Translations under genes and position numbers: made by a program | In this document: positions 10,366 through 18,013 of the stretch, piece after piece | How the letters are laid out: every line of letters starts with the position of its first letter | Numbering within the stretch: position 1 is the stretch's first letter | Notes under the pieces: generated by a model | Database searches by the model: none | Told to the model about the DNA's origin: nothing | Seen by the model: only the letters and a program-made list of their open reading frames with translations | From: Sphingomonas liriopis | GTDB lineage: Bacteria; Pseudomonadota; Alphaproteobacteria; Sphingomonadales; Sphingomonadaceae | Length of the DNA: 64,000 bases | NCBI RefSeq assembly: GCF_024211255.1 | Contig: NZ_JAMLDY010000001.1 | Span: 186,001 to 250,000, forward strand | Direction: 5' to 3'

Positions 10366-11616
10366 CTATACGAGGGTGCCACCCCGATAGCGTGCCTCGT
10401 CGAGCGCCCCCTCGGCACGCGCGACGACCGTCGCCACCGCCAGATTGGCCGAGGCGCTGGGGACGGTGCGCGTCATGTCGAGCAGGCGGTCGAACGGCAG
10501 TACCAGCCCGACGACCAGCGCGGTCTGTTCGGGGCCGACGCCGACGCCCGACAGCATCGCCGCCAGCATGAACAGCGATGCCGAGGGCACCGGCGCGGTG
10601 CCGAACGCCGCCAGCGCGCCGGTGACCAGCATCAGCGCCAGCATGACCGGGGTCGGCGCGATGCCCAGCGCCTGCAGCGCGAACTGGCCGAGCAGGCCGA
10701 CGTACATCGCGGTGCCGTCCTTGCCGATGCTGGCGCCGAGCGGCAGGACGGTGCCCGCCACCGGCCGCGCGACGCCCAGGTTGTCCTGCGCGACCTGCAT
10801 CGCGACCGGCAACGTTGCCGACGACGAGGCGGTCGAAAAGGCGATGGCCAGCGCATCGACGATGCCCCGGAAGAACCGGCCGACCGGCAATCGCGCGACG
10901 ACGCCGATCAGCGTCGCGTGGACGATGGCCATCTGCGCGATGCTGCCGATCAGCACGGCGAGCGCCAGCCAGCCGATGTGGACGAAGACCGCGACGCCGT
11001 TGGCGGCGACGGCATTGGCGATCAGCGCCAGCACCCCGAACGGCGTCGCCTCCATCACCAGCCCGACGATGCGGAACAGCACCGCCGACAGCGACTGGAG
11101 CAGCGCCGCGACGGGCCGCCCGGCCTCCCCCGACAAAATGGTGCCGATGCCGAGCAGCACCGCGACGACGATGATCGCCAGCATGTCGCCGTGCGCCAGC
11201 GCCTCGACGATATTCGCCGGGACGATGCTGAGAATTTGGTCATAGCCCGATACCGCCGGGCCCAGTGGCCTGGCGGTGGCGCCGGCCAGCCCCGCGCCCT
11301 CACCGGGGCGCAGCACCAGCCCGACGGTCATGCCGATCGCGACCGCCAGCAGCGTCGTCGTCGCGAACAGCGCGATCGTCCGCCCGCCGATCGAACCCAA
11401 CCGTCGCGGATCGCCCAGCGCGGTGATGCCAGCGGCGATGGTGACGAGCACGATCGGCACGACCAGCATCTTGATCAGCCGGATGAACAGGTCGCCGACG
11501 ATCGCGATCCACGGCGCCGCGCCGGGCAGCAACACCCCGATGGCGACACCGAGCGCCAACGCCACGAGCACACGTCGCCACAGCGGAATGGCGAACCAGC
11601 GGCGCAGCATCGTCAT
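10366..11616 (-). CDS. Dicarboxylate/amino-acid:cation symporter (DAACS family)
   Basis: A 416-residue inner-membrane protein of the PF00375 family, which couples Na+ or H+ to uptake of glutamate, aspartate or C4-dicarboxylates. It is almost entirely hydrophobic, with re-entrant loop signature SSSATLPVAM and the substrate/ion segment GASIGKDGTAMYVG-like before the last helices; LIKMLVVPIVLVTI is helix 2-type sequence. It follows dgcA on the same strand after 111 bases. In that setting D- or L-glutamate uptake is the best guess, giving the neighbouring DgcN/DgcA enzymes their substrate; the substrate itself is inference. Confidence 0.9.
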   Translation of the reverse strand: MTMLRRWFAIPLWRRVLVALALGVAIGVLLPGAAPWIAIVGDLFIRLIKMLVVPIVLVTIAAGITALGDPRRLGSIGGRTIALFATTTLLAVAIGMTVGLVLRPGEGAGLAGATARPLGPAVSGYDQILSIVPANIVEALAHGDMLAIIVVAVLLGIGTILSGEAGRPVAALLQSLSAVLFRIVGLVMEATPFGVLALIANAVAANGVAVFVHIGWLALAVLIGSIAQMAIVHATLIGVVARLPVGRFFRGIVDALAIAFSTASSSATLPVAMQVAQDNLGVARPVAGTVLPLGASIGKDGTAMYVGLLGQFALQALGIAPTPVMLALMLVTGALAAFGTAPVPSASLFMLAAMLSGVGVGPEQTALVVGLVLPFDRLLDMTRTVPSASANLAVATVVARAEGALDEARYRGGTLV

Positions 11617-11727
11617 GCCGGGCGCACGCTGGTCGGGGCGAGGAAGGGCAAGGTCATCATCGCGCCATCATGACAGCCGCGAAGGCGCTGCATAGGCCCC
11701 GACCGGCCGCGCATGCATAACCGCGGC

Positions 11728-12717
11728 TCATGCCCCTCCCCAAAAACCCGCGGCGGGCGGCAGCAGGATGCCCGCGTCGTCACGCACGCCACCGACGCGA
11801 TCCTCCGCCAGCCACAACGGCCCGTCGAGATCGACGAAATCCGCCTCACCGGCAAGGTACAGCGCCGGCGCGATGCCGAGCGACGAGGCGACCATGCAAC
11901 CGACCATCAGCCCGAACCCCCGCGCGCGCGCCGCCTCGACCAGCGCCAGCGCCTCGGTCAGGCCGCCCGCCTTGTCGAGCTTGACGTTGACGTGCGTGTA
12001 GCGGCCGACCAGCCGGTCGAGATCGCCCGCGACATGGACCGATTCGTCGGCGCAGATCGGGATCGTGTAGTCCGCGGCGCGCAGACCGGCATCGGCGTCC
12101 GCGGGTATCGGCTGTTCGAGCAGATCGACGCGCAGTGCCGCCAGTTCCGCGTCCCACGCATGCAGGTCCGGCAACGTCCAGCTTTCGTTGGGATCGACGA
12201 TCACCCGCGGGGTGGGTGCCGCCGCGCGCACCGCGGCGATCTGGCGCAACGGATCGTTGCGGTCCACCTTCACCTTAAGCAGCGGCACGCCGGCGACGCG
12301 TGCCGCGGCGGCGGCCATCGCCTCCGGCGTGTCGAGCCCGATGGTGATCGCGGAGGGGACCGGGCCGGGCGCCGGTCGACCGATCAGCGCCGCGACGCTC
12401 GTGCCCGCCCGCCGCGCCTCCAGATCCCACAGCGCGCAATCGAGCGCGTTGCGCGCCGCGCCGGGCGGCAGCGCCGTCGCCAGCGCCGGCCGGTCGCCGC
12501 CCTGCTCGATCAGCCCACGCACGCCATCGATCGCCGCCAGCGCAGCATCGATGGTCTCGCCATAGCGGGCGTAAGGCACCGCCTCGCCCCACCCGACCGC
12601 ATCGCCTTGGCGGATCGTCACCGCCACGACATCTGCCACGGCCTTCACGCCGCGCGAGATGCGGAACGGCGTCGTCAGCGCGAAGCTGTGGTGGCCGGCG
12701 TCGAGGGTGCGAAGCAT
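11728..12717 (-). CDS. dgcA: Enolase-superfamily epimerase, N-acetyl-D-glutamate racemase DgcA-like
   Basis: A 329-residue member of the muconate-lactonising subgroup, like L-Ala-D/L-Glu epimerases. Catalytic and metal residues are all present: LLKVKV (Lys148, Lys150), VDPNESW (Asp175), LLEQPIP (Glu201), ICADES (Asp224) and VNVKLDKAGG (Lys246/Lys249). Alone it would be called dipeptide epimerase; its overlap with a DgcN gene points to the known DgcN/DgcA route in which D-Glu is N-acetylated and the product epimerised to N-acetyl-L-Glu. The ATG at 12717 lies inside the 3' end of dgcN (43-base overlap), so the pair is translationally coupled. Confidence 0.85.
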   Translation of the reverse strand: MLRTLDAGHHSFALTTPFRISRGVKAVADVVAVTIRQGDAVGWGEAVPYARYGETIDAALAAIDGVRGLIEQGGDRPALATALPPGAARNALDCALWDLEARRAGTSVAALIGRPAPGPVPSAITIGLDTPEAMAAAAARVAGVPLLKVKVDRNDPLRQIAAVRAAAPTPRVIVDPNESWTLPDLHAWDAELAALRVDLLEQPIPADADAGLRAADYTIPICADESVHVAGDLDRLVGRYTHVNVKLDKAGGLTEALALVEAARARGFGLMVGCMVASSLGIAPALYLAGEADFVDLDGPLWLAEDRVGGVRDDAGILLPPAAGFWGGA

Positions 12718-13712
12718 TGCAGGATCCAGTCCACGATCGGGTCGCCGCCGAAGCGGTATGGGTCGGTGCAGGGCAGGCCCAGCCGCTCGCCCGTCGCGGC
12801 GCACAGCGCGCGCGCCGCCGCGTCGTCGAGCTTGACGGTGTTGAGCGCGATACCCACCGCGCGTACCGCCGGGTTGGTCAGCCGCGCGACGCGCAGGTTC
12901 GCGTCCAGACATTCGGCGAGGTCGGGCAGCGGACAATGCGGCAGGCCGCGCATGCCGACGCGGGCGGGATCGTGGCACAGCACCAGCGCATCGGGCTGCG
13001 CGCCGTGCAACAGGCCGGTCGAGACGCCGGCGAAGGACGGGTGGAACAGCGACCCCTGCCCCTCGATCAGGTCCCAGCCGCCGTCATGCCGCGCCGGCGA
13101 CAGCGTCTCGATCGCGCCCGACAGGAAATCGGCGATCACCGCATCGAGCGGCAGGCCTTCACCCGCGATCAGGATGCCGGTCTGGCCGGTAGCGCGAAAA
13201 TCCGCGCTGAGGCCGCGGGCGCGCATCGCGTCGCGCAGCGCCAGCGTCGCGTACATCTTGCCGACCGAACAATCGGTGCCGACGGTCAGCAGCCGCAGCC
13301 CGGCACGGCGAAGGCCGTTGCCGACCGGCAGATCGGCGGGCGGATCGCGCACGTCGAACAGCGTCACGCCCGCCTCGGCCGCCGCGCGCGCCAGCCGCGG
13401 TTCGTCGCGCAGGCGGCTGTGCAGGCCCGACGCCACATGCAGGCCCGCGGCGATCGCGGCGAGCGCATCGCGGATCAGCGCCTCGCCCAGCACCCCGCCG
13501 GCATTGGCGATGCCGAGCACCAGCGTCCGCGCGCCCGACGCCACCGCCTGTTCGATCGTCAGCCGCGGCAGGCCGAGCGATAGCGGGCAGTCGTCGTGGC
13601 GCAATTCGCCGACGCAATCCCCGGCGCGAAAGGTGGCCAGCCCGCGCGACGTCTTGATGCCGATCTCGTCGTCCGAATGGCCGAGGTAGAGGAGATAGGG
13701 CGCAGGGATCAT
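12675..13712 (-). CDS. dgcN: DUF1611 protein, D-glutamate N-acetyltransferase DgcN-like
   Basis: A 345-residue DUF1611-family protein. It starts MIPAPYLLYLGHSDD and carries a P-loop-like GTDCSVGK at residues 145-152, plus RATGQTGILIAGEGLPLDAV and DLIEGQGSLFHPS, all characteristic of the family. In the described pathway DgcN transfers acetyl from acetyl-CoA to D-glutamate. The start follows the conserved family N-terminus; upstream in-frame ATGs (13775 and MLPGDAT) are less likely and no strong ribosome site separates them. It overlaps dgcA by 43 bases and is preceded by a LysR gene on the same strand. Confidence 0.87.
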   Translation of the reverse strand: MIPAPYLLYLGHSDDEIGIKTSRGLATFRAGDCVGELRHDDCPLSLGLPRLTIEQAVASGARTLVLGIANAGGVLGEALIRDALAAIAAGLHVASGLHSRLRDEPRLARAAAEAGVTLFDVRDPPADLPVGNGLRRAGLRLLTVGTDCSVGKMYATLALRDAMRARGLSADFRATGQTGILIAGEGLPLDAVIADFLSGAIETLSPARHDGGWDLIEGQGSLFHPSFAGVSTGLLHGAQPDALVLCHDPARVGMRGLPHCPLPDLAECLDANLRVARLTNPAVRAVGIALNTVKLDDAAARALCAATGERLGLPCTDPYRFGGDPIVDWILQCFAPSTPATTASR

Positions 13713-13806
13713 CGTCGCATCACCGGGTAGCATCGCATGCGCTGCCGGTAGCGCCCGACCGGCCACCGCCGCCAATAGTAGCTCGACCGCCTACCATAAC
13801 CCACGC

Positions 13807-14691
13807 TCATGGTTGTTCGATCAGCGCCGCCAGCGTGGCGAGGAAATCGTTCATCAGTGCCGACGGCGGCCGCGCCTCGAGCGTGATCGCGACGATGTCG
13901 AACGCCAGCGAGGGGCGCAGCGGCCTGAATCGCAAGGCAGGACCGGTCATCGCCGCCGCGGTGAAGCTGTCGACGACCGCCATGCCCACCCCCGCCCGCA
14001 CCAGCGCCGCCGCGACGTAGAAGGTTCGTGCGGAGGCGATCTCGGCAAGGTCGAGGTCGAGCCGCTGCGTCTCCGCCGCGAACAGATCGCCAAGCGGCCC
14101 GCTGCGCTCCAGGCTGACGAACGACCGGTCGGCGATCGTCGCCAGGTCGATCCGGCCGGGCCCCTCGTCGAGATCGCCCGCGCGGTACAGCACGCCCAGC
14201 TCGCCCTCGCCCAGCCAGCGCCGCGACAACGGCATGTCGCGCGGCACGTCGATCGCGACGACGGCGTCGGTTTCGCGTTCGTACAGCCGGCGCACGATCT
14301 CGTCGTGATGCGTGATCTGCAGGTCGAAGAAGGTGCCGGGCCGATCCGCCAGGAACCGCGCCGCCGCCTGCGGCACGAGATCCAGCCCGAGGCTGGGCAG
14401 CGTCGAGATGCGCAAGGCGCCGCCATGGCCGCGACGCAGGTTGCGTGCCGCCTGCCGCAACGACCCGATCCGCGCCTGAACGTCGGCGACCTCGCCGAAC
14501 AGCGCGTGGGCATCCTCGGTCGGTACCAGCCGGTTGCGATGGCGCAGGAACAGCGCGAAGCCCAGTTGCTGTTCGGCGTGGCGCAGCGTCTTGGTGACTG
14601 CGGGTTGCGAGATGGCGAGCGCCCGCGCCGCCGCGCTCACCGTGCCGTTGACGTAGACGGCGTGGAAAATCTCGATGTGGCGCAGGTTCAT
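13807..14691 (-). CDS. LysR-family transcriptional regulator
   Basis: A 294-residue LysR protein: winged helix-turn-helix at residues 1-60 (MNLRHIEIFHAVYVNG, SAAARALAISQPAVTKTLRHAE) and a substrate-binding domain from about residue 90 (GALRISTLPSLGLDLVP). It lies between the D-aminoacylase-like gene and dgcN, on the same strand as both; LysR genes are more often divergent from their target, so either it is autoregulated inside the transcript or dgcN has its own promoter in the 94 bases before it. By position it probably controls D-glutamate use, with D-Glu or an N-acyl derivative as inducer (inference). Confidence 0.92.
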   Translation of the reverse strand: MNLRHIEIFHAVYVNGTVSAAARALAISQPAVTKTLRHAEQQLGFALFLRHRNRLVPTEDAHALFGEVADVQARIGSLRQAARNLRRGHGGALRISTLPSLGLDLVPQAAARFLADRPGTFFDLQITHHDEIVRRLYERETDAVVAIDVPRDMPLSRRWLGEGELGVLYRAGDLDEGPGRIDLATIADRSFVSLERSGPLGDLFAAETQRLDLDLAEIASARTFYVAAALVRAGVGMAVVDSFTAAAMTGPALRFRPLRPSLAFDIVAITLEARPPSALMNDFLATLAALIEQP

Positions 14692-14738
14692 CCGGGCAAG
14701 ATTAGCGCGCGATCCACGATCGTGCCACGCCCGCCGTC

Positions 14739-16349
14739 TCAGCCCGCCGGACAGCCAGCCGGCGTCGGCCGCAGCAGCACGCGTCCAGCGGTTATACCGG
14801 TGGGACGGTCGCGCTCGAACGCCAGCCGCCCGTTGACGTACAGCGCATCGACGCCGACGCTGAGCACCGCCGGATGGACATAATCGGCGCGCGGCGCGAA
14901 CCGCGCCGGGTCGATCACCGCGACATCGGCATGATAGCCGCGCCGCAGATAGCCGCGCCGGTCGAGCCGGTAGATGTCGGCGGTCAGCCCGGTCGATCGT
15001 CGGATGAACGTCGCGGTATCGATGACGCGGCGGCCGACGACATATTTGCGGTATGTCTCCGGCATCGTCGCGAACTGCCGCGGATGGCCGTCGGACCCGT
15101 CCGACCCGGTGACGACCCACGGCTGTCGCATGATCGCCTCGACATCCGGCTCTGCCATGTTGAACGAGGCGATGCTGGCACCGGCGCGATCCGCCCCCTC
15201 GGGAGCGTCGCGGGTGCCGCGCAGGATGCGGATCGCCGCCTCGACCGGATCGAGGTTCCACGCGGTCGCCATCGCGGCGAGCGTCTTGCCCGACCACGGA
15301 AAATCCGGGGAATTGAGCAGGATCGCCCCGGCACCGCCGCGCCGCTTCAGATTGTCGCGCATCGCGCCCCGGATCCTGGTCGCGAGCGCGGGATCGTCGA
15401 GGCGCGCGATCAGCGCGGCGAAGCCGCCATCGACCGCCCAGCGCGGCACCAGCGCGGCGTCCAGGCTCGTCCCCGATGCCAGCCAGGGATATTGATCCGC
15501 GGTCACGTCCTGCCCCGCGCGGCGCGCGGCGTCGATCAGCGCGATGATCTGCGGCGCCTGCCCCTGCACGTCGACGCCGAGCGCTTTGAGATGCGCGATA
15601 TGGACCGGCATCCCCGCCTCGCGCCCGATGCGCAGCACTTCGCGCAGCGAGGCGAACAGGCCGATCGAATAGCTCGATTCGTCGCGCTGGTGCGTGTCGT
15701 ACAGACCGCCGCGGCGTGCCGCCTCGCGCGCGACGGCGATCACCTCGTCGGTGGTGGCGAAGCTCTGCGGCGCATAGAACAGCCCGGTCGACAGGCCGGC
15801 GGCGCCCTCGCACATGCCCTTGGCGACCAGCGCCTGCATCCGCGCCAGTTCGGCGGGACTTGGCGCACGTGCGTCCTGGCCCAGCACCCGCGTCCGCACC
15901 GCGCCGAAGCCGATGAAGGGCACGACGTTGATACCGATGCCGCCCCGGGTCAGCACCGCGGCATCGGCGGCGATATCGGGCGTGCCGTAGCCGTCGACGC
16001 CGATGACGATCGTCGCGACGCCCTGCGCCAGCCACGGCGCGTTGACGCGCGCCGCGGGGTCGGGGGAGCGCAGGAAGGTTTCGGGATGGGTATGCGCGTC
16101 GATCAGCCCGGGCGTCACCATCTTGCCGCGCGCATCGACGACGCGGCCGCCGGGCACCCTCCGCGTCGGCCCGACATAGACGATCCGGTCGCCGCGCATC
16201 TCGACCTCGCCGACGAACGGCTTGTCCTCGCCGCCGGTGTAGACGGTGCCGCCGCGGATGATGACGCGGTCGCCCTGTGCCCCCGCCTCGCTGCCGAACG
16301 CAACGAGCACGCACGCCGCCGCCAGCCACCAACCGCGATATCGCCCCAT
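14739..16349 (-). CDS. N-acyl-D-amino-acid deacylase family amidohydrolase (secreted)
   Basis: A 536-residue amidohydrolase of the D-aminoacylase group (COG3653). The signal peptide GWWLAAACVLVAFGSEAGAQ is followed by VIIRGGTVYTGG, the metal motif GLIDAHTHPE (residues about 82-90), MPVHIAHLKALG, and the late metal Asp in VVTGSDGSDGHPRQF. The family removes the acyl group from N-acyl-D-amino acids or acts on related imides. GGGAG lies before the ATG at 16349. It sits in line with dgcN/dgcA, and would supply free D-amino acids in the periplasm. Some relatives have been annotated as dihydroorotase-like, so substrate is open. Confidence 0.85.
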   Translation of the reverse strand: MGRYRGWWLAAACVLVAFGSEAGAQGDRVIIRGGTVYTGGEDKPFVGEVEMRGDRIVYVGPTRRVPGGRVVDARGKMVTPGLIDAHTHPETFLRSPDPAARVNAPWLAQGVATIVIGVDGYGTPDIAADAAVLTRGGIGINVVPFIGFGAVRTRVLGQDARAPSPAELARMQALVAKGMCEGAAGLSTGLFYAPQSFATTDEVIAVAREAARRGGLYDTHQRDESSYSIGLFASLREVLRIGREAGMPVHIAHLKALGVDVQGQAPQIIALIDAARRAGQDVTADQYPWLASGTSLDAALVPRWAVDGGFAALIARLDDPALATRIRGAMRDNLKRRGGAGAILLNSPDFPWSGKTLAAMATAWNLDPVEAAIRILRGTRDAPEGADRAGASIASFNMAEPDVEAIMRQPWVVTGSDGSDGHPRQFATMPETYRKYVVGRRVIDTATFIRRSTGLTADIYRLDRRGYLRRGYHADVAVIDPARFAPRADYVHPAVLSVGVDALYVNGRLAFERDRPTGITAGRVLLRPTPAGCPAG

Positions 16350-16369
16350 GCGATGCTCCCCGCGGTTCG

Positions 16370-17653
16370 TCAGGGCAGCGCCTGATAGATCAGCGCACGC
16401 AGCTTGCCGTGGTCGTCGATATCGCCGGCGGGGATCAGCTGCGTCAGATAGACGATGGTGAGCCGCTCGCGCGGATCGACCCAATAGGTGCTGTGATAGG
16501 CGCCGCCCCAGCCGAATTCGCCCTCCGACCCCGGCTCGCCTGCCTTGCCGACGTCGGTGCGGATGCTGAAGCCGAGCCCGAACCCCTTGCCGGGCAGATA
16601 GGGCGCGTCGGTCAGCTGGTTGCTGACCATCAGTTCCACCGACTTGCGGCCGAGGTAGCGCCGCCCATCCAGTGTGCCGCCCTGCCGCAGCATCTCGAGG
16701 AACCGGCCGTAATCGGCCGCGGTCGACAGCAGGCCCGCGCCGCCCGAGAACGCCGCGCGCGGCCCCTCGACATATTGGCCCTGCCCCAGGAAACTGCCGT
16801 CCCGCCACGTCCCCGGATCGTCGGCGCGCACGATCGCATTCGCCTTCGCCGAATAGACGACGGCGAGGCGATCGGCCTTGTCGCGGGGCAGGTAGAAGGC
16901 CGTGTCCTTCATCCCCAGCGGCTCGATCAGCCGTTCGCGCAGGACCGCGTCCAGCGTCTTGCCGCTCACCTTCTCGACGATCGCGCCGAGGATATCGGTG
17001 CTGTAGCCATAGACGAACTGCTCGCCCGGCTGCGCCGCCATCGGCAGCGAGGCCATCCGCGCGAGCGCGAATCCGACGGGGGCATCGCGGTCGGCCCAGT
17101 ACCAGCCCATGAAGCCGGCATCCCGCCATGCCTTTTCGGCCGGGCCACCGCCGTACGAGACGCCGCTGGTATGGGTCAGCAGGTCGCGGATGGTGATGCG
17201 CCGCTTGGCCGGCACCACGTCGTAGCCGCCATTGGGGCGCGGCACCGCGACGGTGGTGGACGACCATTCGGGCAGGTATTTGCCGACGGGATCGCTCAGC
17301 AACAGCTTGCCCTCCTCCATCAGCATCATCGCCGCGACGCTGGTCAGCGCCTTGGTCTGCGACGCGATGCGGAAGACGCTGTCCTGCCGCATCGGATCGT
17401 GCGCTTCCTTGTCGCGCCAGCCGACCGCGGTGGAGAACACGGTGCGGCCATCCTGCTGGACCTGCACCACCGCGCCGGCGATCCGCCCCTGATCGACATA
17501 ACCCTGCAACAGCTGCCGCACCGGCGCGAGCCGCTCGGCCGAAATCCGGCCGGTCTCGCGCGCATGGCGGGCATCGGCGGCGCGTTGCGCCGGGGCGGCA
17601 CCCGGCGATGCCGCCAGCAGCACGGTCGCGATCAGCCACATCGTCGTCTTCAT
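16370..17653 (-). CDS. Serine hydrolase, class C beta-lactamase / D-Ala carboxypeptidase fold
   Basis: A 427-residue periplasmic protein with a signal peptide (MKTTMWLIATVLLAASPGAAPA). The nucleophile motif is SQTK (Ser98, Lys101) in RIASQTKALTSVA; YGYSTDILG is the Tyr-x-Ser second motif; LLTHTSGVSYG is a family signature. COG1680 proteins include D-aminopeptidases, esterases and D-Ala-D-Ala carboxypeptidases rather than true beta-lactamases. Twenty bases separate it from the D-aminoacylase-like gene downstream on the same strand, so it is likely the first gene of the D-amino-acid unit and may release D-residues from peptides. Confidence 0.9.
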   Translation of the reverse strand: MKTTMWLIATVLLAASPGAAPAQRAADARHARETGRISAERLAPVRQLLQGYVDQGRIAGAVVQVQQDGRTVFSTAVGWRDKEAHDPMRQDSVFRIASQTKALTSVAAMMLMEEGKLLLSDPVGKYLPEWSSTTVAVPRPNGGYDVVPAKRRITIRDLLTHTSGVSYGGGPAEKAWRDAGFMGWYWADRDAPVGFALARMASLPMAAQPGEQFVYGYSTDILGAIVEKVSGKTLDAVLRERLIEPLGMKDTAFYLPRDKADRLAVVYSAKANAIVRADDPGTWRDGSFLGQGQYVEGPRAAFSGGAGLLSTAADYGRFLEMLRQGGTLDGRRYLGRKSVELMVSNQLTDAPYLPGKGFGLGFSIRTDVGKAGEPGSEGEFGWGGAYHSTYWVDPRERLTIVYLTQLIPAGDIDDHGKLRALIYQALP

Positions 17654-18013
17654 GCCGTTTCCCCCGCCGCCGGACGCGGCGCGGCGTCACTATGCGAGCG
17701 GCCGGACGGCGACGCCAGCCCCACGATCGTTTCGATCGGGAGGCAGACGGTGGGTCTCCCTCCATCGCAGCAAACACCCCGTCACCCCGGACGTGTTCCG
17801 GGGTCCACTCCGCGGCGAGGCAAACGGCTTGAGGCGTGAGCGTACGCTTGCGGCCCGGTGGACCCCGGAACAAGTCCGGGGTGACGAAGGGATGTTGGAA
17901 GCGTTGACCGACCCAACCATCATGCCCTCCCCCGCAGCGCTTGTGTTCCAGCCAGCGGTGATCCAACCTCCCGGTCGGTCGTCGCACGACGGCGCGAACC
18001 GGGAAGGGACGAT
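17654..18013. other. Intergenic region between divergent genes, with palindromic repeat
   Basis: 360 bases without a gene between the serine hydrolase (minus) and the FAD oxidase (plus). The centre holds the inverted repeat listed separately; the flanks are GC-rich with no clear sigma-70 promoter, although both genes must be started from here. Short open frames across it are produced by the repeat itself. Confidence 0.6.
17780..17886. repeat. Paired GTCACCCCGGA palindromic element (REP/MITE-like)
   Basis: CGTCACCCCGGACGTGTTCC continues to 17807, and its reverse complement with one mismatch occupies 17859-17886. Each 28-base arm is itself nearly palindromic around CCCCGGA...TCCGGGG. About 50 bases lie between. 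This sequence type is spread between genes in sphingomonad chromosomes; the pair would fold into a long stem or mark a short non-autonomous element. No transposase is present nearby. Confidence 0.75.

Noticed and set aside
13807..16332. An amidohydrolase-LysR fusion protein
   Set aside because: The part before MNLRHIEIF is out-of-frame amidohydrolase sequence; LysR starts at 14691.
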